A stretch of DNA of 64,000 bases from Streptomyces durmitorensis (GTDB lineage: Bacteria; Actinomycetota; Actinomycetes; Streptomycetales; Streptomycetaceae). The DNA lies in assembly GCF_023498005.1 (NCBI RefSeq), contig NZ_CP097289.1:7378001-7442000 (forward strand), in the 5' to 3' direction. Within the stretch, counting starts at the first letter, position 1. Each line of letters starts with the position of its first letter. Below are positions 43,156 to 51,224 of this stretch, piece after piece. Both the position numbers and the translations under genes were made by a program. Under the pieces are notes generated by a model. That model worked only from the letters and a program-made list of their open reading frames with translations, did no database searches and was not told the DNA's origin.

Positions 43156-43515
43156 ATGAAGGCAACGGAAGCCATGGTGGCGGCTGCCGAGGGCGGAGTC
43201 ATCGGCGACGGCCGGACCGGCGCCAATCTGGCCCTCGGAGCAGGGCTGGTCGGCGTGGCCGTCGGCTGGCTGGCCCTGCGCCGCGCTGCCGGCCGCGTCA
43301 GTACCGGCGACGCACGCACGGGCGCCATGGCGGCCATGGTGCTCGGCCTGGTCGGTACGTTCCTCGCGGTGCTGCACCTGGCCACATCCGATGGGGGCCC
43401 CGGCACCGGCAACGGACTCGTCGGAGCCGTCGTGGCCGTCCCGTCGGGGCTGATCGCCCTGGTCCTCGGCCGCCGGGCGCTGACGCGCTCCCGCCGTGAC
43501 GCGCGGCCCGGCTGA
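43156..43515 (+). CDS. DUF6223-like small membrane protein
   Basis: A 119-residue membrane protein with three hydrophobic segments (about 25-45, 60-80 and 90-110). It matches my memory of the streptomycete DUF6223 family, which has no known function. ATG 43156 follows GGAGGGGAG. It is divergent from the kinase and convergent with the permease gene. It may be a target of the two-component pair, judged by position only. Confidence 0.75.
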   Translation: MKATEAMVAAAEGGVIGDGRTGANLALGAGLVGVAVGWLALRRAAGRVSTGDARTGAMAAMVLGLVGTFLAVLHLATSDGGPGTGNGLVGAVVAVPSGLIALVLGRRALTRSRRDARPG

Positions 43516-43550
43516 CCGCGGCGAGCACCGCCGGACGCGGTCAGCCGCAG

Positions 43551-44822
43551 TCAGCCGCGGGTCGCGATGGCGCGCCTGATGCCGTGGACGAGGGCGCCGA
43601 GTGACAGCACCACGGCCCCGGAGACCACCGAGGAAACGGGCAGGGCGAAGGCAAGGACCAGGCAGCCGGCCAGCCCGAGGGCGGGAACGACGCGCGCGGG
43701 GCGGCCTTCCTCCGGTGTCAGGGTCCAGGCGGAGGCGTTGGCGACGGCGTAGTACACGAGCACCCCGAAGGAGGAGAAGCCGATCGCCCCGCGCACGTCC
43801 GCCGTCGCGGCGAGCACCGCCACCACGCCGCCGACGACGAGTTCGGCTCGGTGGGGCACCTCGAACCTGGGATGGACGGCGGCCAGGGCGTGCGGCAGGT
43901 GCCGGTCGCGGGCCATCGCCAGTGTGGTGCGGGAGACGCCGAGGATCAGGGCCAGCAGGGAGCCGAGCGCGGCCACCGCCCCGCCGACGCGGACCACCGG
44001 CACCATCCAGTCGGCCCCGGCGGCCCGGACGGCGTCCGACAGCGGCGCCGTGGCGTCCCCCAGCGAGGTCGGCCCCAGCACCGTCAGGACGGACACGGCG
44101 ACCAACGCGTACACGACCAGGGTGATGCCCAGCGCGATCGGGACGGCCCGGGGGATGGTGCGCGCCGGATCGCGGACCTCCTCGCCGAGCGTGGCGATGC
44201 GCGCGTATCCGGCGAAGGCGAAGAACAGCAGACCCGCCGCCTGGAGCACCCCGCCGATGCCGGCGTCCGGGCCCAGGTCCAGCCGGGCTGCGTCCGAGGC
44301 CGTCGAGGAGAGGGAGACGACCACCACCGCGGCGAGCACGGCCAGGACCACGGCGACGAGCACCCGGGTCAGGAGCGCGGACCTCTGCACCCCCGCGTAG
44401 TTCACCGCGGTCAGCACCACCACGGCGGCCACCGCCACCGCGTGTGCCTGCTCGGGCCAGACGTACGAGCCGACGGTGAGCGCCATCGCGGCGCAGGACG
44501 CGGTCTTGCCGACGACGAACGCCCACCCCGCGAGGTATCCCCAGAAGGGGCCGAGCCGCTCGCGTCCGTACACGTAGGTACCGCCGGAGGCCGGATAGCG
44601 GGCGGCCAGCCGGGCCGAGGAGGTCGCATTGCAGTACGCCACCACCGCGGCGAGCGCCAGACCGAGCAGCAGTCCCGAGCCGGCCGCGTGCGCCGCCGGG
44701 GCCAGGGCGGCGAAGATCCCCGCGCCGATCATCGATCCCAGGCCGATCACCACGGCGTCCGACACCCCCAGCCGCCGCCGCAACCCGGCCGGCCCTCCCG
44801 CCGCTCCCGACGGCTTGCTCAT
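43551..44822 (-). CDS. APC-superfamily amino acid/amine permease
   Basis: A 423-residue permease with about 12 hydrophobic segments. It starts with the APC pattern SDAVVIGLGSMIGAGIFAAL, followed by ARYPASGGTYVYGRERLG and AFAGYARIATLGEEVRDPART. These are typical of the basic or neutral amino-acid:cation symporter group. The substrate is unknown. AGGAGGAG precedes the ATG. It is the only gene of its transcript that I can see. Confidence 0.93.
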   Translation of the reverse strand: MSKPSGAAGGPAGLRRRLGVSDAVVIGLGSMIGAGIFAALAPAAHAAGSGLLLGLALAAVVAYCNATSSARLAARYPASGGTYVYGRERLGPFWGYLAGWAFVVGKTASCAAMALTVGSYVWPEQAHAVAVAAVVVLTAVNYAGVQRSALLTRVLVAVVLAVLAAVVVVSLSSTASDAARLDLGPDAGIGGVLQAAGLLFFAFAGYARIATLGEEVRDPARTIPRAVPIALGITLVVYALVAVSVLTVLGPTSLGDATAPLSDAVRAAGADWMVPVVRVGGAVAALGSLLALILGVSRTTLAMARDRHLPHALAAVHPRFEVPHRAELVVGGVVAVLAATADVRGAIGFSSFGVLVYYAVANASAWTLTPEEGRPARVVPALGLAGCLVLAFALPVSSVVSGAVVLSLGALVHGIRRAIATRG

Positions 44823-44944
44823 GGCCCACTCCTCCTGCGGCACGCGGACGGCTTCTGGCCGACGACATCGACAGACGGTACGTGACCTGCACGCCACCCC
44901 CGTCCGCCGTCCCCCGTCTTGGTCAACCGACGCGGGCCCGTGGG

Positions 44945-45883
44945 TCAGAGGCGACCCGTCAGGACCACCTTGCCGCGGCCATGCCCCCGCTCCACGTCCC
45001 GCTGCGCGTCCGCCGCCCGCTCCAGCGCGTACTGCGCGCGGATGTGCAGCCGCAGCGCTCCCTTCGCGTACAGCTCGGTCATCTCCGCCAGGCGGGACGC
45101 CGTCCTCGCACCGGCGAGTTCGGGCAGGCCCAGGCGGCGGGCCTCCTCCGTCGCGACCATCGTGATGACCCGGTCGGGGTACTTGGCCACCGCCGCCGAC
45201 GCGCGCAGCGCTTCCGCCCCCGCCCCGTCGAGCGCCGCGTCCACACCCTCCGGGGCGATCGCACGCACCCGCTCCTCCAGGCCCTCGCCGTACGTCACGG
45301 GGATCGCGCCCAGCGCCCGCAGATGGTCGTGGTTGGGTTCGCTCGCCGTGCCGATGACCGTCGTCGCGCCCCACGCCCTCGCCAACTGCACCGCCAGCGT
45401 GCCGAGTCCGCCCGCCGCTGCGTTGATCAGGACCGTGTCACCGGGGCCCACGCGCATCGCGCCGAGCGCCAGGTGCGCGCCCTGCGCGTTCCCGGAGAAG
45501 CCGCCCGCCTCCGCCCACCCCATCACGTCCGGCTTGGCGACCAGATTCTCCTCCGGGACCACGACGTACTCCGCGTACGAACCGAGCAACGAGAAGCCAA
45601 GCACCGGATCGCCCGGCCCGAACCCCGTGACCCCGGAGCCGAGCGCGTCGACCGTCCCCGCGAACTCGTTGCCCGGCACGACGGGGAACACCGCCCCCGG
45701 CGGTCTGATCACCCCTTCCCGCAGCCCGATGTCGAAGGGCATCACACCCGCCGCCCGTACCCGCACACGGACCTCGCCAGGACCGGGCTCGGGGACGGGA
45801 AGGTCCACCGGGCGCAGCACCTCCGCCGGGCCGTGGGCCGTGAACGCGACGGCGCGCATCGTCGTCGGAGCAGTGGCAGTCAT
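44945..45883 (-). CDS. NADPH:quinone oxidoreductase-like MDR protein
   Basis: A 312-residue zinc-independent medium-chain dehydrogenase/reductase. The GroES-like part has RVRVRAAGVMPFDIGLREG and VPGNEFAGTV. The Rossmann part has INAAAGGLGTLAVQLARAWGA (AxxGxxG nucleotide motif). No structural zinc Cys set is present. AGGGAGAA precedes the ATG. A second MDR gene lies upstream in the same direction, separated by 83 bases with 21-base repeats. The role is likely reduction of quinones or enones in detoxification. Confidence 0.9.
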   Translation of the reverse strand: MTATAPTTMRAVAFTAHGPAEVLRPVDLPVPEPGPGEVRVRVRAAGVMPFDIGLREGVIRPPGAVFPVVPGNEFAGTVDALGSGVTGFGPGDPVLGFSLLGSYAEYVVVPEENLVAKPDVMGWAEAGGFSGNAQGAHLALGAMRVGPGDTVLINAAAGGLGTLAVQLARAWGATTVIGTASEPNHDHLRALGAIPVTYGEGLEERVRAIAPEGVDAALDGAGAEALRASAAVAKYPDRVITMVATEEARRLGLPELAGARTASRLAEMTELYAKGALRLHIRAQYALERAADAQRDVERGHGRGKVVLTGRL

Positions 45884-45896
45884 GAGGTTCTCCCTT

Positions 45897-45957
45897 GAGT
45901 TGGCTGAGTCGTCGAGTGAGTTGGCGGAGTCATCGAGCTGGCTGAGTCATCGGAGTT
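45897..45957. repeat. Imperfect 21-base tandem repeat before an MDR gene
   Basis: GAGTTGGCTGAGTCGTCGAG and close variants recur at 45897-45917 and 45918-45938, with a shifted third copy from 45935. It fills the space between two MDR genes. Confidence 0.6.
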
Positions 45958-45966
45958 GTCGTCCGG

Positions 45967-46950
45967 TCACGGTTTCAGGACCACCTTGCCGACCGTGCCC
46001 CGCCCCAGCAGCGCCGCGTGCGCCGCCCCCGCGTCCCGCAGCGGGAACGTCGTCACCGCCGGTACGAGCGTGCCGCGCGCCGCCTCATCGAGCGCCCGCT
46101 CCTGGAGGCCGCGCAGACCCCCGGGGACGCGCGCGATCCGCGGGCCCAAGGCGTACGTCGCCGTCAGGAGACGACCGTGGAGGTCCTTGGTGCCCAGTTC
46201 CGTGGGTGTGCCCGACGACCAGCCGTACATCACGAACCGGCCGCCGAAGCCCAGGAGTTCGAGCGCGGCACGCCCTGCTTGACCGCCCACGCTGTCGAAG
46301 GCGACGCTCACCTCGCGGCCCCCGAGCGCGGCCCGCACCTTCTCCGGCCAGTCGGGCTCGTTGTAGTCGACGGCCACGTCAGCGCCCAGGTCCCGCACCC
46401 GTGCGGTCTTCTCGGGGCCGCCCGCCGCGCCCACCACGGTCACGCCCGCGTTCCGCGCGGCCTGCACCAGGAGCGTGCCGATGCCGCCCGCCGCGGCCGT
46501 CACCAGCGCCACGTCGTCCGGTTCGAGCGCGGCGACGTGCAGGATGCCCAGCGCCATCCGGCCGGTGCCGACCATGGCGATCGCGGCTTCGTACGAGAGC
46601 GAGTCGGGCAGCCGGAACAGCGCGTCCGTCTCGCGCACGGCCAGCTCCGCGTAGCCCGCGTTGACCAGGCCCAGGTGCGTCACCACGCGTCGGCCGAGCC
46701 ACTCCTCGTCCACTCCCGCACCGAGACCGTCGACGACGCCCGCCACCTCCCGGCCCGGCGTCATCGGCAACTCGGGCATTGCAAAGGGGAGTTCAGCGGC
46801 CGCGCCCCTCTGGAGCGCGGTGTCGAGGAGGTGCACTCCCGAGGCCTCGACGGCGATACGTACCTGGCCGGGGCCCGGCACGGGGTCGGCGACCTCCTCG
46901 TACCGCAGGTTCTCGGGCCCGCCGAAGGCGTGCAGTCGGATCGCTCGCAT
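45967..46950 (-). CDS. Zinc-independent MDR oxidoreductase
   Basis: A 327-residue MDR protein, with the GroES-like start MRAIRLHAFGGPENLRYEEV, GVHLLDTALQRG, and the nucleotide motif TAAAGGIGTLLVQAARNAG. YGWSSGTP and the C-terminal GRGTVGKVVLKP match the quinone oxidoreductase (QOR) branch. It shares direction with the second MDR gene downstream. A seven-base tandem repeat lies 16 bases upstream of its ATG, where a ribosome site would normally be. Confidence 0.9.
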   Translation of the reverse strand: MRAIRLHAFGGPENLRYEEVADPVPGPGQVRIAVEASGVHLLDTALQRGAAAELPFAMPELPMTPGREVAGVVDGLGAGVDEEWLGRRVVTHLGLVNAGYAELAVRETDALFRLPDSLSYEAAIAMVGTGRMALGILHVAALEPDDVALVTAAAGGIGTLLVQAARNAGVTVVGAAGGPEKTARVRDLGADVAVDYNEPDWPEKVRAALGGREVSVAFDSVGGQAGRAALELLGFGGRFVMYGWSSGTPTELGTKDLHGRLLTATYALGPRIARVPGGLRGLQERALDEAARGTLVPAVTTFPLRDAGAAHAALLGRGTVGKVVLKP

Positions 46951-46965
46951 GGTCAACTCGCTTTC

Positions 46966-46992
46966 GTCGTAAGTCGTAAGTCGTAAGTCGTA
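46966..46992. repeat. GTCGTAA tandem repeat (3 copies plus a partial fourth)
   Basis: Seven-base units in exact tandem, just upstream of the MDR gene (minus strand) and downstream of the broken reductase gene. The unit is short and AT-rich for this genome. Slippage could alter promoter spacing. Confidence 0.75.
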
Positions 46993-47018
46993 TGGAGAAG
47001 ATGAGAGGTGTGCGAGGG

Positions 47019-47523
47019 CTACGCCGTGTAGGCACGGGCCGCCTTGCCGTCGCGCAGCGTCACGGCCCACCAGGCGAGCTGGTCGAGCATGACCTTCGCC
47101 GCACCGGCCGGGCCCTCCGCGTCGTGCGGCTGCCCGTCCGGGCCGAACCGGTGCCACGCGCCGTGGAAGCTGACCGTGTCGCGCATGGTCGGCGCGTGCA
47201 GTTCGGCGAAGACCAGGCGCAGTTGCTCCACCGCGCGCAGCCCGCCCGCGACACCGCCGTAGGAGACGAAGCCCACCGGCTTCGCCCGCCACTCGTCCAG
47301 GTGCCAGTCGATCGCGTGCTTCAGGTCGGCGGGGAAGCTGTGGTTGTACTCCGGCGTGATGACGACGAACGCGTCCGCCGCCGCGAGCCCGGCGACCGAG
47401 ACGAACCAGTCGCGGACGGTCGGCGCGAAGCGGCCCTCGCGGGTGCGCTGCCGACGATGACCGCCACCCGAAGGCGCCGCGTGGTCGTGGTTGTGGTTGT
47501 GGCTGTAGTCCTGGTCGTGGTCA
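47019..47523 (-). pseudogene. Decayed NADPH-dependent FMN reductase
   Basis: The C-terminal 130 residues match FMN reductases (ITPEYNHSFPADLKHAIDWH, KPVGFVSYGGVAGG). The start (ATG 47523, then a Thr-rich run from ACC repeats, then LRVAVIVGSA) is in another frame. A two-base gain or one-base loss near 47448-47455 breaks it before REGRFAPTVRDWF. In addition, about 30-40 residues between DWF and the AAADAFVVITPEYNHS segment are missing compared with the family's usual ~190. Two independent defects suggest a real pseudogene rather than a sequencing slip. Confidence 0.75.
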
Positions 47524-47652
47524 TGGGGTCCTCGCTGGTTCCGCGGCCGGTGTGCCGGTGTCCGTGCTCGGTGTCGTGCTGACACCTGGAAAGCTAGGCA
47601 ACGACCCAGGTCCGCGGCCTCTGTCGGACGACCGGGATCATGACGGGGCGGT

Positions 47653-47685
47653 GACCGGGGTCCGACCGGGGTCCGACCGGGTTCC
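47653..47685. repeat. Three 11-base direct repeats upstream of the MFS exporter
   Basis: GACCGGGGTCC is repeated at 47653, 47664 and 47675 (last copy with one change). The 11-base period matches about one helical turn, as for operators of repeat-binding regulators. Each unit has a GACC/GGTC dyad. Confidence 0.55.
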
Positions 47686-47753
47686 GGCCGCCCGGTCATT
47701 CCCAGTCGTACGACAGAGGCGGCGCACAGGCCCCTGTTCCTAGCGTCGACCCC

Positions 47754-49142
47754 ATGACGCACGCGACCTGTGACACCACGCCCCCCGCCGAGACCGCCCT
47801 CACGAAGACCCGCTGGACGCCGGTCGCCGTCATGGCCCTCGCCATGCTGATGGTCACCCTGGAGCTGAGCCTCTCCTCCGTGACGCTGCCCGCGATCGGC
47901 ACCGACCTCGGCGTCGGGACCTCGGCGACCCAGTGGGTGCTCCTCGCCTACGCCCTGCCCACCGCCGCTCTCGCGATCCCCGCGGGGCGGTGGACGGACC
48001 GGGTCGACCTCCGTGCCGTGTTCCTCTTCTCCGTCCCTGCGATCGGGCTCACCAGCATCCTCGCGGCCCTCGCGCCCAACCTCCCCGTGCTCCTCGCCGC
48101 CCGCGTCCTGCAAGGCGTCGCGGGAGCCGTGGCCGTCGCGGTCTACCTGCCGGTGGTCGCCGCGGTCGTACGGCCCGAGCAGCGGGGCCGCGCGATGGGC
48201 TACATCGCCACGATCATGCCGATCGGCTCGATGGGCGGCTCGTCCCTCGGCGGGTTCGTCGCGGACGCGTACGGCTGGCGGCCCGTGATGCTGATGAAGG
48301 TGCCGGTGCTGATCGTGGTGATCTGGCTCGGGGCGCGCTTCATCCCGTCCACGGGCGGCGGGCTCACCCGGCCCGACCGGTCCCTGGTGGGCGACGGCCT
48401 CGTCCTGGGCGGCTCGGTGACCGCGCTCCTGGTGGCCTTCGACCGGATCGAGGCGGAACAGCCCGTCGTCGCCGCGGTGTTCTCGGTGGCCGCCGCCGCG
48501 CTCGCGGTGTGGTGGACACGGCTGCGCTCGGCGCGCCCGGTGACCGGGCTCCTGCGGCGCAGGGCCATCGGCCTTCCCGTCCTCTCCCTCCTGTTGACCG
48601 GCACGTTCGTGGGGCTCTCCTACTTCCTGCTGCCGTTCTACGTCGCCGACGTCCTGCACGGGAGCGCCTCGACGACCGGCCTCGCGATGGTCTTCTTCAT
48701 CGGCGCCGTGGCCCTCTGCTCGCCGGTCAGCGGCCGGCTCGCCGACCGGCTGCCCGGCAGGCTCCTGGGGTCGGCGGGACTGATCCTGGTGATCGGCGGC
48801 CTGCTGAGCATGCTGACCCTCGGTTCGGGCGCCGGGCTCTTCGACATCGCTTGGCGGCTCGCCCTGATCGGCGTGGGGCAGGCGCTGTTCGGCACGCCGG
48901 TCAACGCCTCGCTCCTGTCCGCCGCACCGCCCGACCTGGTGGGCACCATCGGCGGCATCGGCAACACCTTCCGCACCCTCGGCTTCACGGTCGGCCCCGC
49001 GATCGCGGCGCTCGCGTATGGCGTGGGCGGCGGGGGAACGAGCGGCTTCCGCACCGGGGCCGTCGCACTGGCCCTGTTGCAGGTCGCCGGTCTGGTGGCG
49101 CTGTTGGGCTCGGGCGGGGTTCGAAAGGTCGGACAGGGTTAG
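47754..49142 (+). CDS. MFS exporter, DHA2-like (14-segment class)
   Basis: A 462-residue transporter with 12-14 hydrophobic segments. It has the DHA motif LELSLSSVTLPAIGTDLG at the first segment, the RxxxG-type loop GRWTDRVDLRAVF (motif A region) and a motif C-like GYIATIMPIGSMGGSSLGGF. It probably exports drugs or dyes by proton antiport. There is no ribosome site; a TAGCGT -10-like box ends seven bases before the ATG, so it may be leaderless. The 11-base repeats upstream suggest control by an unlinked regulator. Confidence 0.9.
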   Translation: MTHATCDTTPPAETALTKTRWTPVAVMALAMLMVTLELSLSSVTLPAIGTDLGVGTSATQWVLLAYALPTAALAIPAGRWTDRVDLRAVFLFSVPAIGLTSILAALAPNLPVLLAARVLQGVAGAVAVAVYLPVVAAVVRPEQRGRAMGYIATIMPIGSMGGSSLGGFVADAYGWRPVMLMKVPVLIVVIWLGARFIPSTGGGLTRPDRSLVGDGLVLGGSVTALLVAFDRIEAEQPVVAAVFSVAAAALAVWWTRLRSARPVTGLLRRRAIGLPVLSLLLTGTFVGLSYFLLPFYVADVLHGSASTTGLAMVFFIGAVALCSPVSGRLADRLPGRLLGSAGLILVIGGLLSMLTLGSGAGLFDIAWRLALIGVGQALFGTPVNASLLSAAPPDLVGTIGGIGNTFRTLGFTVGPAIAALAYGVGGGGTSGFRTGAVALALLQVAGLVALLGSGGVRKVGQG

Positions 49143-49144
49143 AG

Positions 49145-49200
49145 GAGAGCCCCGAAGGGGCGCGGGGAACGGCGCGCTCAGCCACGACCGAGCCGCAGCA
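49145..49200. repeat. Common Streptomyces intergenic element (GCCCC-gaa-GGGGC type)
   Basis: A GCCCC-gaa-GGGGC hairpin (49149-49161) followed by GCGGGGAAC and an AGCCACGACC segment. I recognise this as a repeat widely scattered between Streptomyces genes. It sits right after the MFS stop codon and probably ends its transcript. Confidence 0.7.
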
Positions 49201-49236
49201 AGGCAACCGGCCACCTCGGCAGAGGTGTCACGTCGC

Positions 49237-50436
49237 TCATAGCAGGGCGAACTGGCCGCCGGGCCCCTCCTCGTGGTGGTCAAGTACCGACGCGGGGCGC
49301 CGCGCGGTCTCGGGCGCGGGAAGCACGCCCGCACGACGCAGCGCTTCCGCCGTGATGCGGACGCCGAGGTTCGTGGTCAACTCGGCCTGCAGTGGCCGGA
49401 GTTCCGCGAGAAGCGCCAGCACCGTGATGAGTTCGAGCAGCTCGGACGTCCACGCCTGCGGCCACTCCGCGGGACGGATCGCCTCCAGAGAGCCCGCCTC
49501 ACCGGCGGCCATGCGCCGCTCGAACCACAGCTCAAGGACGCGCACCCCGCTCACCTCGAAGTCCCACGCCTCCTGCGGTACGGGCGAGATGCGCCCCTCG
49601 TCCACGCGGAGCGCTTGCTCTTCGACGTCGTACGAGAGCTCCGCGGGGCGGGCGGGCAGCGGAGCCCGTACGTAGGGCCGCCGTCCGCCCGGAAGCTTCG
49701 GCCGCGCCCCGTCACCGCGTGCCTGGAGCGCGAGCACCCGGCGCCCGAGCTCCGTGCCCCGCGCCCAGATCGCGGCGTCGGACGTCAGCGGCACCCGGCA
49801 CCCGGCCGGCGACGCACCCGCCACGGCCAGCGTCCAGGCCAGCAGATCCCCGGCGGCGACGCCCTGGCCGAGCGCGCCGGAGAGATGGGCGAGCAGCCCC
49901 GGCGTCACATTGGGTTCGAGCCCGCCGGGGCGGCGGAACAGCGGACGGATGCGTCCGGGCCGCCCGGCGGGGGAGCGGCCGTCCGGCAGCACGGCGGAGG
50001 CAAGAACCGCGGGTCCGGCGGAGCCGGTGACGTACCCCTGCTCGACGAGGAACAGCTGCCCCTCGCCCGCGACCCGCCACAGCTCCGGGCGGGCGGCGTC
50101 GATGAGCCGGTGGTCCGGGATCAGCCACTGCTCGTCGAAGGGGCCGTGCAGGACGCGCACCGGATCGGGGCAGGGGCCCGACTCGGCGGCCAGCGGGAGC
50201 GTCGCGCCCCGGTGGCCGGGGAGTTGGGAGACCGCGGTGTGCAGGGTGCGCGAGCGCGAGGGGGAGAGGAGCTGCTCGCGCTCCGCGGTGTCCGCCCGCA
50301 GGAACGCGGCCCAACGGGCTCTGAGGGATGCGGCGTCCGGTCCCATCGGCCACCCGCGGCCCGGCCGGAGCGGTGCGACGGACCACGGCATCAGGTCGGC
50401 GAGCAGCGCCGCTTCGTCGTGCGTCACGCCCGGCAT
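49237..50436 (-). CDS. Type ISP restriction/modification-like protein (specificity part)
   Basis: A 399-residue protein. The segment LFRRPGGLEPNVTPGLLAHLSG, the GGRRPYVRAPLPARP region and the end SVLDHHEEGPGGQFALL match, from memory, the C-terminal half of streptomycete proteins annotated as type ISP restriction/modification enzymes. No helicase, nuclease or methyltransferase motifs (DPPY, Walker A) are visible, so it lacks the catalytic modules of a true ISP enzyme. It is in the same direction as the GntR gene, 15 bases after it. Function is uncertain; a DNA-binding role is possible. Confidence 0.6.
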   Translation of the reverse strand: MPGVTHDEAALLADLMPWSVAPLRPGRGWPMGPDAASLRARWAAFLRADTAEREQLLSPSRSRTLHTAVSQLPGHRGATLPLAAESGPCPDPVRVLHGPFDEQWLIPDHRLIDAARPELWRVAGEGQLFLVEQGYVTGSAGPAVLASAVLPDGRSPAGRPGRIRPLFRRPGGLEPNVTPGLLAHLSGALGQGVAAGDLLAWTLAVAGASPAGCRVPLTSDAAIWARGTELGRRVLALQARGDGARPKLPGGRRPYVRAPLPARPAELSYDVEEQALRVDEGRISPVPQEAWDFEVSGVRVLELWFERRMAAGEAGSLEAIRPAEWPQAWTSELLELITVLALLAELRPLQAELTTNLGVRITAEALRRAGVLPAPETARRPASVLDHHEEGPGGQFALL

Positions 50437-50451
50437 CGTACGTCGAGACCC

Positions 50452-51201
50452 TTACGTCGCGTCGAGGGTGACCGTGAAGGAGAAGCGGTCGCCGCGGTAG
50501 TGGATGCGCGCCACGTCCAGGGCGCGCCCCTCCGCGTCGTACGTGATGCCCGTGTAGTGCAGGATCGGGCTGAGCAGCGGCACTTCGAGCAGGCGGGCCG
50601 TCTCCGGGTCGGCGAGCGTGGCCTCGACGGTGTCGGTGATGCGGCTGATGCGGACGCCCACGACGTCGCGCAGGACCTTCGTCATGGGCCAGCGCGCCAG
50701 ATCGTCCAGGTCGATGCGCTCGGCGAGCTCGGGGCGGATGAAGTTGTGGGCGTGATTGGTCGGTTCGCCCGTCTTCTCGTCGCTGCGCAGCCGGTGGTAG
50801 GTCGCCACCTCGGTCAGATCCGGGAAGTGCTCGGCGAGTTCGCCGGAGACCGGAGCCGTGCCGTGCGCGAGCAGCTGGGTGCTCATGCCCGACTGCTGGG
50901 CCACGATCGCGTCGACCGAGCCGAGCAGCCGGACCGGGGAGCCGCGCTGGGCGCTGGGCTCGATGAACGTGCCGCGCCGCCGGTGCCGGGTGATCAGACC
51001 CTCGTCCTCGAGCTCCTTGAGCGCCTGGCGCATGGTCAGGACGCTCACGCCGTAGTGCCCCGCCAGCTGCTCCTCGGTGGGCAGCCGGAGCGGGGCGTCG
51101 GGCACGCGGCCGAGTATCGAGGCGCGCAGGGACTGCGACACCTGATACCAGAGCGGCAGCTTGCGATTCAGGACGATCGAGTCCGGGGCAAAAGCGGTCA
51201 C
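50452..51201 (-). CDS. GntR-family regulator with UTRA domain (HutC type)
   Basis: A 249-residue regulator. The winged helix (about 15-85) has LPTEEQLAGHYGVSVLTMRQALKELEDEGLI and RRRGTFIEP. The UTRA effector domain (about 100-245) has the usual IHYRGDRFSFTV-like end. The GTG start is 23 bases after the hmgA stop, so it is co-transcribed with hmgA. It may regulate the homogentisate/tyrosine pathway, with a pathway intermediate as ligand. That is inference from gene order. Confidence 0.9.
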   Translation of the reverse strand: MTAFAPDSIVLNRKLPLWYQVSQSLRASILGRVPDAPLRLPTEEQLAGHYGVSVLTMRQALKELEDEGLITRHRRRGTFIEPSAQRGSPVRLLGSVDAIVAQQSGMSTQLLAHGTAPVSGELAEHFPDLTEVATYHRLRSDEKTGEPTNHAHNFIRPELAERIDLDDLARWPMTKVLRDVVGVRISRITDTVEATLADPETARLLEVPLLSPILHYTGITYDAEGRALDVARIHYRGDRFSFTVTLDAT

Positions 51202-51224
51202 GGTCTCTCCGAATCAGTCATGAA

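Noticed and set aside
41146..44892. A 1248-residue frame spanning the regulator, kinase and permease region
   Set aside because: Only its last 220 residues are a real response regulator. The rest is off-frame sequence across other genes and the intergenic space.
47019..49334. A 771-residue minus frame over the MFS gene
   Set aside because: It only holds the C-terminal frame of the broken FMN reductase. The remainder is antisense to the MFS exporter.
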